A stretch of DNA of 42,760 nt from Pseudomonadales bacterium (GTDB lineage Bacteria > Pseudomonadota > Gammaproteobacteria > Pseudomonadales > Azotimanducaceae): NCBI GenBank assembly GCA_022822135.1, contig JAJECH010000010.1:1-42760 (forward strand). Reading direction: 5' to 3'. The position numbers and the translations under genes are program-made. The notes beneath the pieces are model-generated. The model made no database searches, was not told the origin of the DNA, and was given only the letters and a program-made list of their open reading frames with translations. Positions 17,706-25,768 of the stretch are shown here, one piece after another (the first letter of the stretch is position 1; the number at the start of each line of letters is the position of its first letter).

Positions 17706-17750
17706 GTGGCTCAACGTCAGTTGGTCGAATACGACGAGATGAACCGATGA
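17706..17750 (+). pseudogene. istA: IS21-family IstA, C-terminal tail only
   Basis: The frame opens after a TAG at 17703 and reads VAQRQLVEYDEMNR before a TGA that overlaps the ATG of the following istB fragment (ATGA). This stop/start overlap and the tail resemble the istA-istB junction of IS21 elements. Everything upstream of the tail is gone. Confidence 0.5.
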
Positions 17751-17995
17751 GCGTCGTCACCATGACCCGTCGCGAGCGGATGCGGGCCAAGCTGGCCGAC
17801 CTCAAGTTTCCCAGCGCCCTCGAGGTGGTCGACGATATCCTGGCACGGGCTGACGGCAGTGCCTTAAGCGTCGCCCACGCCTTGGAGCAACTACTTGATG
17901 CCCAGATCGAGTTGCGGATGCAACGGCGACTGGAAAGTGCGCAACGCACATCGCGCCTCTGCATCATAAAGGTTTTTATGATGGGTGGTGGGTGA
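17747..17995 (+). pseudogene. istB: IS21-family IstB helper ATPase, N-terminal fragment
   Basis: The first about 75 residues (MTRRERMRAKLADLKFPSAL..., LDAQIELRMQRRLESAQRTSRL) match the N-terminal domain of IstB, the AAA+ helper of IS21 transposition, normally about 250 residues. The frame then runs into KVFMMGGG and stops before the Walker A motif. The ATPase core is deleted, so the element cannot move by itself. Confidence 0.8.
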
Positions 17996-18327
17996 ATGGC
18001 GACCGCGATTGTGACAGACCGTCGAGCAGGTGACCGCAATGGTCGATTGAGTAATGGCGTTACGCTTTGACAGTGAATGTAATGTCTAAACTTGAGCTCC
18101 GATCTCGAACTATCGAGACTCACACGCACGAAATAAAATGAAGCGCAGATAGTGAATACCTACCTGAAATGAAGTACATGCCTTGAAAGCAAAGGTCACT
18201 CGTACTAATTCCTTGAGACAGACGACGGATTGTGTAAGCGCCAGAATCGCACCGCTACGATTGAAGTACGCATTTTTGTCGTACATCGCTTCTGTCGAGT
18301 GACGGATTGTCGAAAATCGGATAGATC
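17996..18327. other. Intergenic region after the IS21 remnant
   Basis: These 332 bases hold no supported gene. The first about 80 bases may be the degraded right end of the IS21 element; the rest is the upstream region of the ankyrin-repeat gene, without a recognisable promoter. Confidence 0.4.
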
Positions 18328-20211
18328 GTGAAACCCAACATTCTTAAATGTGCAGTCGGGCGACTCGCCTATCTATTGATTGTGCTCATCGCGAACATTT
18401 TCGTATGCGCATCTGAGGAACGGCGAAGTCAGTGTGCTAGTCCATTGCATGACTTTCTAACGTCGGAACATCAAAGGAACTGCGGCCCTACAGACCTGAT
18501 GCGTGCCGCGTATTGTGGCGACGACGCTAAGGTACGGGCACTGATCCAGGCTGGTGCGGAGGTCAATGCCGAGTCGAGATTGTGTCCGACTTCCTTGCGT
18601 GCGGGTGACAGCTTATCGCCACCCCGAACGGCGATGGGGTTAGCAGCGATGGAAGGACACGTCAAGGTGGTTCGCGAATTGTTATCCGCCGACGGCAATC
18701 CCAACGTCGCATTGAGTTGGGCGCTGGTAGGCAGGTCTCAAGGCGACACAGGTGATCATGGTGCAGTAGTTCGTGACGCCATAGAAGCCGGCGCTAACGT
18801 TTGGGAAGCACTTTCGCGCATTGGACTGGACTGCGGACCTCTGACGATTGCCACCGTACATGGTGGCTTCGATGTAGTACGCGCACTTCTCGAAAATGGC
18901 ATCGGTCCCGATGAATCGAATACTCGTCGCTGCAATCCGGCGTCATTGTCGTTTTCGGAAAGCGACGCCAGCATGACCTCATTTGTGACGAAATTAGCGC
19001 GCAGAATGGGATTACCTACCGACTGGGACTCGAAATCGTTTAAAGCCTTCGCATTCGGAGGAGGGGAATCTGGCGAGGAAGGTCCACACCCGAGAAGTGG
19101 TGGGACAGCACTGATGTGGGCCGCTGCTCTCGGCGACGAGGCAGTCGTCGAGCTTCTCCTGCGTGCAGGTGCTTCCGCGAGTTACTATCCATCCGAGAGC
19201 GCTAAAGGTGTCCGAAACGTGAGTGCACGTGACTGGGCATTGGAAGGGTCTCATAGTGTCGCTGCATCGCTGTTAGCTTCGGCGGAACTACTACAGCCTA
19301 GCTGTGCATCTCATCAAAATCTCGAAACCCCAATTGCTGCAATCGAGGGGTACTTCGTGAGAGAGGATGTCAAGAGTCGGCTGTTTTTTGTCAAGGGCGA
19401 AAGCGCCTGCGATCTACACCACGAAGTCGGTAAAGCGACTTCCGTGGTTAGCGGTAGTTTCAGCGAGTTTGTCGGGGTTTGTCGCGATCCAGAAACGGGG
19501 CTGGACTGGGCGCTGGTTCATTCCAGTATGGGGGCGTACTCTGATATCCACTTGCTATCTGTAGCCTCTGAAAACCATTCGATTCGTGTGGAATACACGC
19601 AAGCATGGACAGAGTGGAATTCTGCGGACTATGGAAAGCTGGTACAAGACGGGAAGTGTCTTGGCCGGATATTGCGCAAAAATGATGCCCTCTTCGAAGC
19701 TGCGATCGCTGCGATTAGACCTGGCCTTGAAGAGGTAGACATTAAGGCTCAAAAGGGCGAGATTCCTAGGTTGTCACCTCGGCGCCTCCAATCGACGGAG
19801 GTTGAGCGATGGTTAAGAGCGCTGGCTGCGATGCGTCCTAGTGTTGCTAGATTTGAAAGTGCGCGCTATTCGACTGAGTCAAGTAGAGAGAAGTGGACTG
19901 TTGTGCAAGTGTTGGGGATCGGTTTCGCGCCAGGGGTGGTGTTGGTTCGAGACCACGCGAAGGATACTTGGCACGCCATCTACGCAGTTCAGCCTGGTGC
20001 GAGCAAGGCATTCAATTACCCTATGTCCAATATGGTGATTGTTGGCGACGAGTTGCATGCTCGCATATGTACGTCTTGTCAATTTTGGGGAGAGTACGGG
20101 AGCTTTGGGATTAACCTGCGAACGCACAGAATTTACGCTCTACACAGCGAGGATGAGCTATCCGAGGTGGGTAACAACGTCTTGATTGAGGATATCGGAA
20201 AGGTGTTCTAG
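18328..20211 (+). CDS. Exported ankyrin-repeat protein with unknown C-terminal domain
   Basis: A 627-residue protein starting at GTG. Residues about 8-29 are a hydrophobic signal peptide or anchor (LAYLLIVLIANIFVCAS). Ankyrin-type repeats are recognisable at about 54-86 (TDLMRAAYCGDDAKVRALIQAGAEVN), 100-122, 145-165, 170-195 and most clearly 258-291 (GTALMWAAALGDEAVVELLLRAGAS). From about residue 325 the sequence (about 300 residues, with Cys and many Trp/Tyr) matches no family I recognise. Ankyrin repeats mediate protein binding; such proteins are frequent in host-associated bacteria. It stands alone between the IS21 and IS3 remnants, which suggests acquisition by transfer. The repeat assignment is good; the function is unknown. 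Confidence 0.85.
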   Translation: MKPNILKCAVGRLAYLLIVLIANIFVCASEERRSQCASPLHDFLTSEHQRNCGPTDLMRAAYCGDDAKVRALIQAGAEVNAESRLCPTSLRAGDSLSPPRTAMGLAAMEGHVKVVRELLSADGNPNVALSWALVGRSQGDTGDHGAVVRDAIEAGANVWEALSRIGLDCGPLTIATVHGGFDVVRALLENGIGPDESNTRRCNPASLSFSESDASMTSFVTKLARRMGLPTDWDSKSFKAFAFGGGESGEEGPHPRSGGTALMWAAALGDEAVVELLLRAGASASYYPSESAKGVRNVSARDWALEGSHSVAASLLASAELLQPSCASHQNLETPIAAIEGYFVREDVKSRLFFVKGESACDLHHEVGKATSVVSGSFSEFVGVCRDPETGLDWALVHSSMGAYSDIHLLSVASENHSIRVEYTQAWTEWNSADYGKLVQDGKCLGRILRKNDALFEAAIAAIRPGLEEVDIKAQKGEIPRLSPRRLQSTEVERWLRALAAMRPSVARFESARYSTESSREKWTVVQVLGIGFAPGVVLVRDHAKDTWHAIYAVQPGASKAFNYPMSNMVIVGDELHARICTSCQFWGEYGSFGINLRTHRIYALHSEDELSEVGNNVLIEDIGKVF

Positions 20212-20371
20212 GAAGGTGAGCAACTCTTACAGTAGCTCGCGGAATTCGTGAACCAGGACGAGATCCTATTCGTCGAGCACTTTTGGTAGTTGTGTTCACT
20301 GACTTTTGCATGACGCTGAACGAAGGAGTGTATTCAAGTGCACACAACGTGGTCTGGAGTGTTACCGAAAA

Positions 20372-21163
20372 TGTACACACATTTTGAGTTTATCCATTCA
20401 TAGATTTACCTCCTCGGGTTTGTATGCTCGCTCGAAGTCGTTCGTTGTGCGATAACCGATGCTCGAATGCAAGCGATTGCCGTTGTAGTAGCCGTTGATG
20501 TAAGCACCGATTTCACGCACCGCGTCGTCGAAGGTCTCGAAGATGTGATCGTACACACATTCGGTTTTAAGGGTGGCAAAGAACGATTCCATCATGGCAT
20601 TGTCGTAACAATCGCCGACGGAGCCGACCGACTGGCGGATCTCGTTCGCCTGGCAGATCATCCGGTATGCACGGGACGTGTACTGGGTGCCCTGATCTGT
20701 GTGACAGATCATGGCATCACACGGTCCGCGGGCGATGACCGGCTTCAGGGCATTCACCATCAACCGCGCCGTTTGCTGCGGATCGATCGCCCACCCCACG
20801 ATCTTGCGGGAATACACATCGAGCACGACGGCGAGATACGCCACCACTTGCCGCACCTCGGCTACCGTTCGTTGCGATGGGTCGCGAACCAGGCCGCTGC
20901 CTTTTCCATGATCAGCTTGTCCTCCCGCACCTGCGGGTTCTCCTTGCGGAGCCGCTTCAGTTCGTCGGCTTCCGACTCGTCGAGTCGCGCTCCCCCAGTC
21001 TCGCGTTCAATCCACTGTCTGATCGTCGCTTCGCACGGTTCATAATCATTGGCAAGCGCGCGAATGGAACGACCCTGATGAAATTCAAGAACGATCTGTT
21101 CCCGCAGCGCTTGGCCATATAACACCTCTTCTTGCCAAAATGGATGGTAAAAGAGTGTGTACA
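20372..21163 (-). mobile_element. Internally deleted IS3-family element, 792 bp
   Basis: The element is bounded by inverted repeats beginning TGTACACAC (20372-20380, and 21155-21163 on the reverse strand), with further similarity inside (left TATCCATT, right CCATCCATT). It contains orfA and the 3' part of orfB. IS3 elements are usually 1.2-1.5 kb, so about 0.4-0.5 kb is missing, mainly the N-terminal half of OrfB. No target-site duplication is evident at the ends I set. Confidence 0.8.
20398..20856 (-). pseudogene. IS3-family transposase OrfB, C-terminal integrase fragment
   Basis: 152 residues of the rve integrase core: YLAVVLDVYSRKIVGWAID, the second catalytic Asp in CHTDQGTQYTS, and the Glu in NAMMESFFATLKTE, ending with HSSIGYRTTNDFE. 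The HTH_21 region and the segment with the first catalytic Asp (the TDITY motif of the family) are deleted, so the DDE triad is incomplete and the enzyme should be inactive. Its frame is open upstream into the orfA overlap. Confidence 0.88.
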
Positions 21164-21164
21164 T
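20862..21164 (-). pseudogene. IS3-family transposase OrfA (HTH), probably non-functional
   Basis: The helix-turn-helix and leucine-zipper protein of an IS3 element: REQIVLEFHQGRSIRALAND, ATIRQWI, then ADELKRLRKENPQVREDKLIMEKAAAWFA. The frame runs back into the terminal repeat. A well-placed ribosome site (AGAGG) precedes an ATG whose frame (MAKR...) differs from the conserved frame, so a small frameshift near the start is likely. It ends just before the deletion joint with orfB. Confidence 0.75.
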
Positions 21165-21471
21165 TCTCGTTAATACCTCAGCCGCATGCAGCTAAATCAG
21201 AAGGCTCGACCGTATTTGTCTCAAGAACTGAATCGCGGAATTGAAGAAGGTTAATTTCTTAATCCGCGTCATCGACCGATTGAGTAAAGGAAGCGGCTAT
21301 TAAGTTTGTCATCGAGGTCTAAGGCGTTGTAATTCCCTTGTCGCATGATCGATTTAAAATTCTCGATTTCCATCACTAAAGATCGCGTCCTAACGAATAC
21401 CGTAGTTCTTCATTCGAAAAAGCGCATGCGGTCTTGAGTTAGGGCAGGTCAGCGTCACGGAGACGTTCTGT
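21164..21471. other. Intergenic region between the IS3 element and the first MORN-like gene
   Basis: I see no gene or clear signal in these 308 bases. The last about 45 bases are still alignable with the 5' region of the paralogous gene at 25769-27478, so part of the upstream sequence was duplicated with it. Confidence 0.4.
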
Positions 21472-22860
21472 TTGAGTTTCGACAGTCCGATACCCACCAC
21501 AATATATACAAAGGTCTGCATCGTCCTCGCATGCGTGTTGGCTCTCGCCAACCTAGCAGATGAGATCGGCGAATCCATGCTGGTGCCGATATGTACGGCT
21601 GAAGAGGGAGAAACAGAGTGCTGGAACGTTGTCGAAGGGATGCCTGGCTGTCATATTTGGAATTGGGCTAAGGGTACTTCTATGTCGGCTGTGTCGGCGA
21701 AGTTTGATGGTACAGCAGTCTGCGAAAACGGCAAATTAACGGGCGAAGGAACCTTGACATGGAGTTACATGCAAGACGGGGAATCGCACACAGAAACAAT
21801 GCCTCAGGGACCTTATCAGGATGGTAGGAGACACGGTGTGTGGATAGAACCGAAGTTTTTTGACGATGCCATTCGTGAAAAAGGAGAAAGGGTCGCTGGA
21901 AGGCGGGTCGGAAGGTGGGATTTACTTGATGCGGATGGAAAAGTCGTTGGTGGTGGTGAGTATGTAGACGATTCAAAGGATGGACTCTGGGTAGAGGCAA
22001 AATCGAATGGTAGGCGTGCCGAAGGACACTATGAGAATGGACAACGACACGGTAGGTGGGTACTTCATGATGCAAATGGGAATGTCGAAACCGGCGAGTA
22101 CATGAGTGGCAATAAAGACGGCGAGTGGACATTTACGTACGCAAGGAGTGGAATCTCCGTCGTACGGCAATACACTGACGGTGAGCTCGATGATCTACGC
22201 ATAGACAATCCGAATGTACCTCATCAAGATGAACTGGATAACCAAGGCTCCCGAATGCCAGGTGCGTTCGGCATCGAATTCGGAACGGACCTGAAGCAAT
22301 TGAAGAAATTGACATGCCCTGACGGAGATAACGACAAGCGGAACTGTTTAGTTGCGTTTAATGAGAGCCTAAAGAGTGAACTCTTTTTTCTACATTCCTC
22401 GGAATTTCGTTTGAAGAAGGGGCTAAGTACCCTAGGCGATAATCAAGTTTTTGTATTTCCTCAAAACCCGCCCCGTCCATTGCTTGGAGCACAGTCGTAC
22501 GCTGTTGAGGTTAGTGTCTTCGAAAATAGCATCACATACATCGAGGCTGATGTCAATTTTGAATCAGAATCAGAGTGCGAGCTAGAGCACTCAAGAATTG
22601 ATTCACTATTGCAACAAAAATACAGCTCGTGCAAGGACCCGCGTTACGGAATTGAAAGGGTAGGCCAATGTGATGTCAATGGACTAATTGAAAGAGAAGT
22701 AGTCACATTATGTTCTTCTCTGCGGGAATTGAGGGAAGGAGAGGTGGTTGAAGTTGGTTGGGAACTCAGTCTGTGGTATGACATGCTGAACACTCTTGAG
22801 CGGAAAGATATACAAGACACGTGGATGCGTACAGGAAAACCTAGTGTCGACGATCTGTAA
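21472..22860 (+). CDS. Exported MORN/YwqK-like repeat protein, paralog 1
   Basis: 462 residues. The N-terminal hydrophobic segment (TIYTKVCIVLACVLALANLAD) is a signal peptide or anchor. A short Cys-containing module follows (PICTAEEGETECW, MPGCHIWN). Residues about 75-250 are tandem Gly-Trp repeats of about 20-25 residues (GRRVGRWDLLDADGKVVGGG, GQRHGRWVLHDANGNVETGE), of the MORN/YwqK type. The last about 200 residues, from GAFGIEFG, form a domain shared with the reverse-strand paralog, with six aligned cysteines (LTC, NC, ECE, SSC, GQC, LC). The start is TTG 21472; the paralog shows homology reaching nine codons further up (VTETFCLSF), where no standard start exists. The function is unknown. 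Confidence 0.82.
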   Translation: MSFDSPIPTTIYTKVCIVLACVLALANLADEIGESMLVPICTAEEGETECWNVVEGMPGCHIWNWAKGTSMSAVSAKFDGTAVCENGKLTGEGTLTWSYMQDGESHTETMPQGPYQDGRRHGVWIEPKFFDDAIREKGERVAGRRVGRWDLLDADGKVVGGGEYVDDSKDGLWVEAKSNGRRAEGHYENGQRHGRWVLHDANGNVETGEYMSGNKDGEWTFTYARSGISVVRQYTDGELDDLRIDNPNVPHQDELDNQGSRMPGAFGIEFGTDLKQLKKLTCPDGDNDKRNCLVAFNESLKSELFFLHSSEFRLKKGLSTLGDNQVFVFPQNPPRPLLGAQSYAVEVSVFENSITYIEADVNFESESECELEHSRIDSLLQQKYSSCKDPRYGIERVGQCDVNGLIEREVVTLCSSLRELREGEVVEVGWELSLWYDMLNTLERKDIQDTWMRTGKPSVDDL

Positions 22861-23360
22861 TTTAGTATTAGGATTTCAAACCAGACGAGGGAATTCGACA
22901 AAATTCGTAGTTGCCGTGTCCCGTAAGGGATCTGAGGTTGCCATGGTAAGTGGTGGTCTCAACATCACCGACGTCGGTGGTCGATCTTTTTACAAGGTCT
23001 GATTCTAGCTGGCCAAGCTGTCGTTGCAGACCGCGCAACGCCGCACATCCATTCGGATTGACCGCTTGGGCAGTTTCGATGTCGTGTGACAACAGTCCGA
23101 GGCACGATACATCGAAACGGGTCCAGTTTATTTTCGGCAACCAGGCGCTATTGATTCAGAGGCTTCCACGACCGTCGCGCACACCAGCGAAGTTAACCCG
23201 GCGTGACACAGCATAGTCGTGGCTCAAGTGCGGGATGCCGTACGCGCGACTGCGTCCCTCGTTTCCATATTTCATGACTTCGGGGAGTCTAAAAGCTCTT
23301 CTACATGACGTTTAGCAGAACCAGCAACTCCGATTAGAGAGACGATAAAGCAAGCATTTG
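22861..23360. other. Intergenic region with a possible gene remnant
   Basis: 500 bases between the first MORN-like gene and the hydrolase. On the reverse strand, 23140-22868 encodes about 90 residues with coding-like codons (FDVSCLGLLSHDIETAQAVN, CAALRGLQRQLGQLESDLVK) and no start other than TTG. It may be the remnant of a longer gene, but I do not recognise the family. Nothing else is seen. Confidence 0.35.
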
Positions 23361-23948
23361 CTATTTCACCAGAACTCGTTCAAGCACGTCTACGACATCT
23401 GAACCGTACGCACCAAGAAAGTGGTCCGCGTCGTCTATCACATGTAATGTTCGGTTAGTTCCTGCTTGCGTCCAGTCCGATAAGACTTTAGTCGAGCTGA
23501 TTGGATCGTTATCACCCACAATCACATCTACTTTCGTCTTGAGATCGGGTAGGGCATCCTGCGTCGGCGGAGCAATCAGCACCAAGTCGCGATCATCGGA
23601 TGCTTGCGCGGCAAAGCTCAAGACGACGTTTGCACCGAAGGAATATCCGCTCAAGATGAGTCGTTCGAACCGAGCTTCGAACTCCTTCACGATATTCGCG
23701 AGATCGGATACCTCGCCAACGCCGTGATCGAAAGCGCCAGTGCTTGCCCCGACCCCTCGAAAATTGAATCGAATGGAAGAGATACTTCGGGACGCGGCGA
23801 CGCGAGTAGCGGTTTCCAAGACGCCGTCTAACATCGAACCGCCGTACAGCGGATGCGGGTGGCAAAGAACAAGCGCAGTGGGGGACGATGCGGATTCAAA
23901 CATCCATTCGAGATCGCCACTCTCACCTTCTGTCGTACCGAATTCCAT
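23361..23948 (-). CDS. Alpha/beta hydrolase (COG2945-like)
   Basis: A 195-residue small cytosolic alpha/beta hydrolase. It shows the oxyanion-side motif CHPHPLYGGSM, RFNFRGVGASTG, the nucleophile elbow GYSFGAN, an Asp in VGDNDPISS and the terminal His in DDADHFLGAYG. This set is typical of the COG2945 group of predicted hydrolases. I prefer the ATG at 23948 because GGGAG lies four bases upstream; the longer frame from 23981 lacks such a site. The substrate is unknown. It is the only ordinary enzyme gene inside the IS-rich island. Confidence 0.88.
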   Translation of the reverse strand: MEFGTTEGESGDLEWMFESASSPTALVLCHPHPLYGGSMLDGVLETATRVAASRSISSIRFNFRGVGASTGAFDHGVGEVSDLANIVKEFEARFERLILSGYSFGANVVLSFAAQASDDRDLVLIAPPTQDALPDLKTKVDVIVGDNDPISSTKVLSDWTQAGTNRTLHVIDDADHFLGAYGSDVVDVLERVLVK

Positions 23949-23981
23949 GTGTCTCCCGTTTTTAATTGAGGGCGAGTCCAT

Positions 23982-24397
23982 ACAAGCCTAATTTAGGGAA
24001 GTACATACTTGATTGTTCAAATACCAATATCCATTGATTGAGGTCAGTTACCAACATCATGACCATCCACCCACCGAAAACGGCGAACGTGCCCGGCTAG
24101 CATCGGACGCGACCACCATTTTCTTGAGAAGGACCATGCACCACGTAAGGGTCAGGATCGTACAGACGAAAATGGCGAACCCATCATTAGGCAAGTGCCA
24201 TCAAGCACACATAAGAGAAAGCGTCCAGTTGACGAATTGCTCCTTTAGTATCCTCTTTCGGGCTCGCGGTGATTTCGTTCGACTAAACCGTATCAAAAAT
24301 CTGAATAAAAGACTGTCCCCGATCAAGTCTCGAGCGCGAAACATGAAATTTCTCGATGCAATAGACGGCGAATCCATATAAGCCTTATCCGAACTGC
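23982..24397. other. Intergenic region in the accessory island
   Basis: 416 bases without a supported gene. An open frame of 122 codons (24013-24381, TTG start) has Arg/His/Ser-rich composition, no domain and no ribosome site, and I do not regard it as a gene. Confidence 0.4.
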
Positions 24398-24883
24398 CTA
24401 AAGCGAACCCAAATCATTGATTCCGTTGTTGATGGATGGTGGTCTGAAAACTCCAGCTCCGTGTATTGGTAGCCAGAACACGCTGATAGATCCTTGGTCC
24501 TTCGATTCTCTAACAGTCCAATAATGTCCTTGTGGTACTGGTACGGTACTGCTATCCCACATAAATCCTCTACCTCTAATATTGCCGTTATGGTTAGCGG
24601 TTAGCCCATCACGATCGATCGATACGATGATTTCAAAGTCCCGATCGCAATATTTGTTACCGCCGAAAGTGCGTACCGCAATGAAGCCGTCCAACTCTGC
24701 TTGATAGACGCGATTCACTGATTGCTCAGACCATCTACCGAACTTTGGTGATACGAATGCATCGATCAAATAACCTGTTAAGCAGACTATTAGAACTATT
24801 TCACAATGTAGAAGTGCGATAGGATGCTTCCGCGCAAATTGAGTTACTCGATCAAATAGCTCAAGTACATTAATACTGTACAT
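24398..24883 (-). CDS. Hypothetical membrane-anchored protein
   Basis: 161 residues from an ATG at 24883. One hydrophobic segment (about residues 20-41, HPIALLHCEIVLIVCLTGYLI) is followed by a soluble part with a plausible beta-rich composition (VYQAELDGFIAVRTFGGNKY, DGLTANHNGNIRGRGFMW). The anchor followed by a folded-looking domain supports a real gene, but no family is recognised. It lies between the hydrolase and the IS30 remnant and reads in the same direction as the hydrolase gene. Confidence 0.55.
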   Translation of the reverse strand: MYSINVLELFDRVTQFARKHPIALLHCEIVLIVCLTGYLIDAFVSPKFGRWSEQSVNRVYQAELDGFIAVRTFGGNKYCDRDFEIIVSIDRDGLTANHNGNIRGRGFMWDSSTVPVPQGHYWTVRESKDQGSISVFWLPIHGAGVFRPPSINNGINDLGSL

Positions 24884-25005
24884 CTACGTTTCAATCATTC
24901 GATCCACAACAGAACGAATGGTAGCACTAGACTCCTCTCAGAATAGGTTGGCACCCGAGTTTATTTCCGAATTGCAGCACTCACGCTGATCAACATTTAA
25001 AAATG

Positions 25006-25031
25006 AGGCGGCCTATAGGCCACCTTTTTTT
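25006..25031 (+). terminator. Intrinsic terminator-like hairpin with T-run
   Basis: AGGCGGCC and GGCCACCT (25006-25013 and 25018-25025) form an 8-bp stem with one C-A mismatch and loop TATA, followed by seven T. It has the shape of a forward-strand terminator, although no forward gene ends nearby. It may be left over from a deleted gene, or shield the IS30 remnant from read-through. Confidence 0.6.
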
Positions 25032-25097
25032 GTCTTGTTAAAACTTGCCAGGCGGTTGTGGCATGCTTGTCTTTACGGCAAAACAAAGACACGCCTC

Positions 25098-25510
25098 ATG
25101 GCTGAGGCCAGCAACCGACACCTAACACTCGTGCAACGATGCAAGATTGAAGCCCGTTTGTCAAATGGACACAGCTACCGGCGCACACCTAACCCTTGAT
25201 CGTGTCGATATCGATCTGCGTCGCGCCGAAGTAGACACCCGCAAGACCTTTAGATTAGACACTGGGAAGGCGACACCGTCAATGGGCTTAGGAAAGTAGG
25301 TGCGTCATCAAGGCGCGGTCGTCACGTTGGTGGCGTAAAACCCGATTTTTCGCCCGTCATGCCGTACGGCGACGCACCAAGATCGCAGTGGCGAACGCCA
25401 TCGTAGTAGCGATATGAGCCATGTACGATACGGTCAAGACCATCACGTTCGACAACGGCAGCGAATTCGCCGAACGCTTCGCAACCGAACGCGCCATTCA
25501 ACTCGAATAA
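25098..25510 (+). pseudogene. Decayed IS30-family transposase
   Basis: Pieces of an IS30 transposase can be read in all three forward frames. The N-terminal HTH part from ATG 25098 (NRHLTLVQRCKIEARLSNGHSYR) ends at a TGA near 25197. WEGDTVNG from 25263 is the first catalytic-Asp motif. RHQGAVVTLV from 25303 and ITFDNGSEFAERFA from about 25442 carry the second Asp motif. The Glu-containing end is missing after 25510. At least two frameshifts plus deletions make it inactive. Confidence 0.75.
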
Positions 25511-25768
25511 CCCCTAATTACAGCCCTAGGTGGGCGCCACCACATGCCACGGACGGCTATCTCACAAACCGATGTCGCAGACCGCCAAAGTCGCTACGAA
25601 AAACATGCCTAAAATCGAAAAAAAAAGATCATTCGTCGAACGCAGACTAACCTCATCGAGCTTTATTCAATGTATATTTCTGAAATCCCCAAAGTGTTGC
25701 GTTTCGGACTGAAATTCAGCATGTCAATCCAATCAATACACGAACTATCGTAATTTATCGCCGTCGCC
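25511..25768. other. Sequence downstream of the IS30 remnant
   Basis: 258 bases holding no supported gene. It includes a run of nine or more A near 25617-25625 and short out-of-frame openings. It separates the IS30 remnant from the 3' end of the second MORN-like gene. Confidence 0.35.

Noticed and set aside
20467-21045. 192-codon forward open frame
   Set aside because: It is antisense to the IS3 orfA and orfB fragments and has no family resemblance.
21472-22860. MORN-like genes as a YwqK toxin-antitoxin system
   Set aside because: The name YwqK comes from an antitoxin annotation, but both proteins are exported and no toxin-like partner lies next to either gene.
24013-24381. 122-codon forward frame
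   Set aside because: TTG start, no ribosome site, His/Arg-rich without hydrophobic core pattern; kept as intergenic.
25414-25712. Two overlapping forward frames of 78 and 60 codons
   Set aside because: Both run through the decayed IS30 transposase and adjacent A-rich sequence in non-conserved frames.
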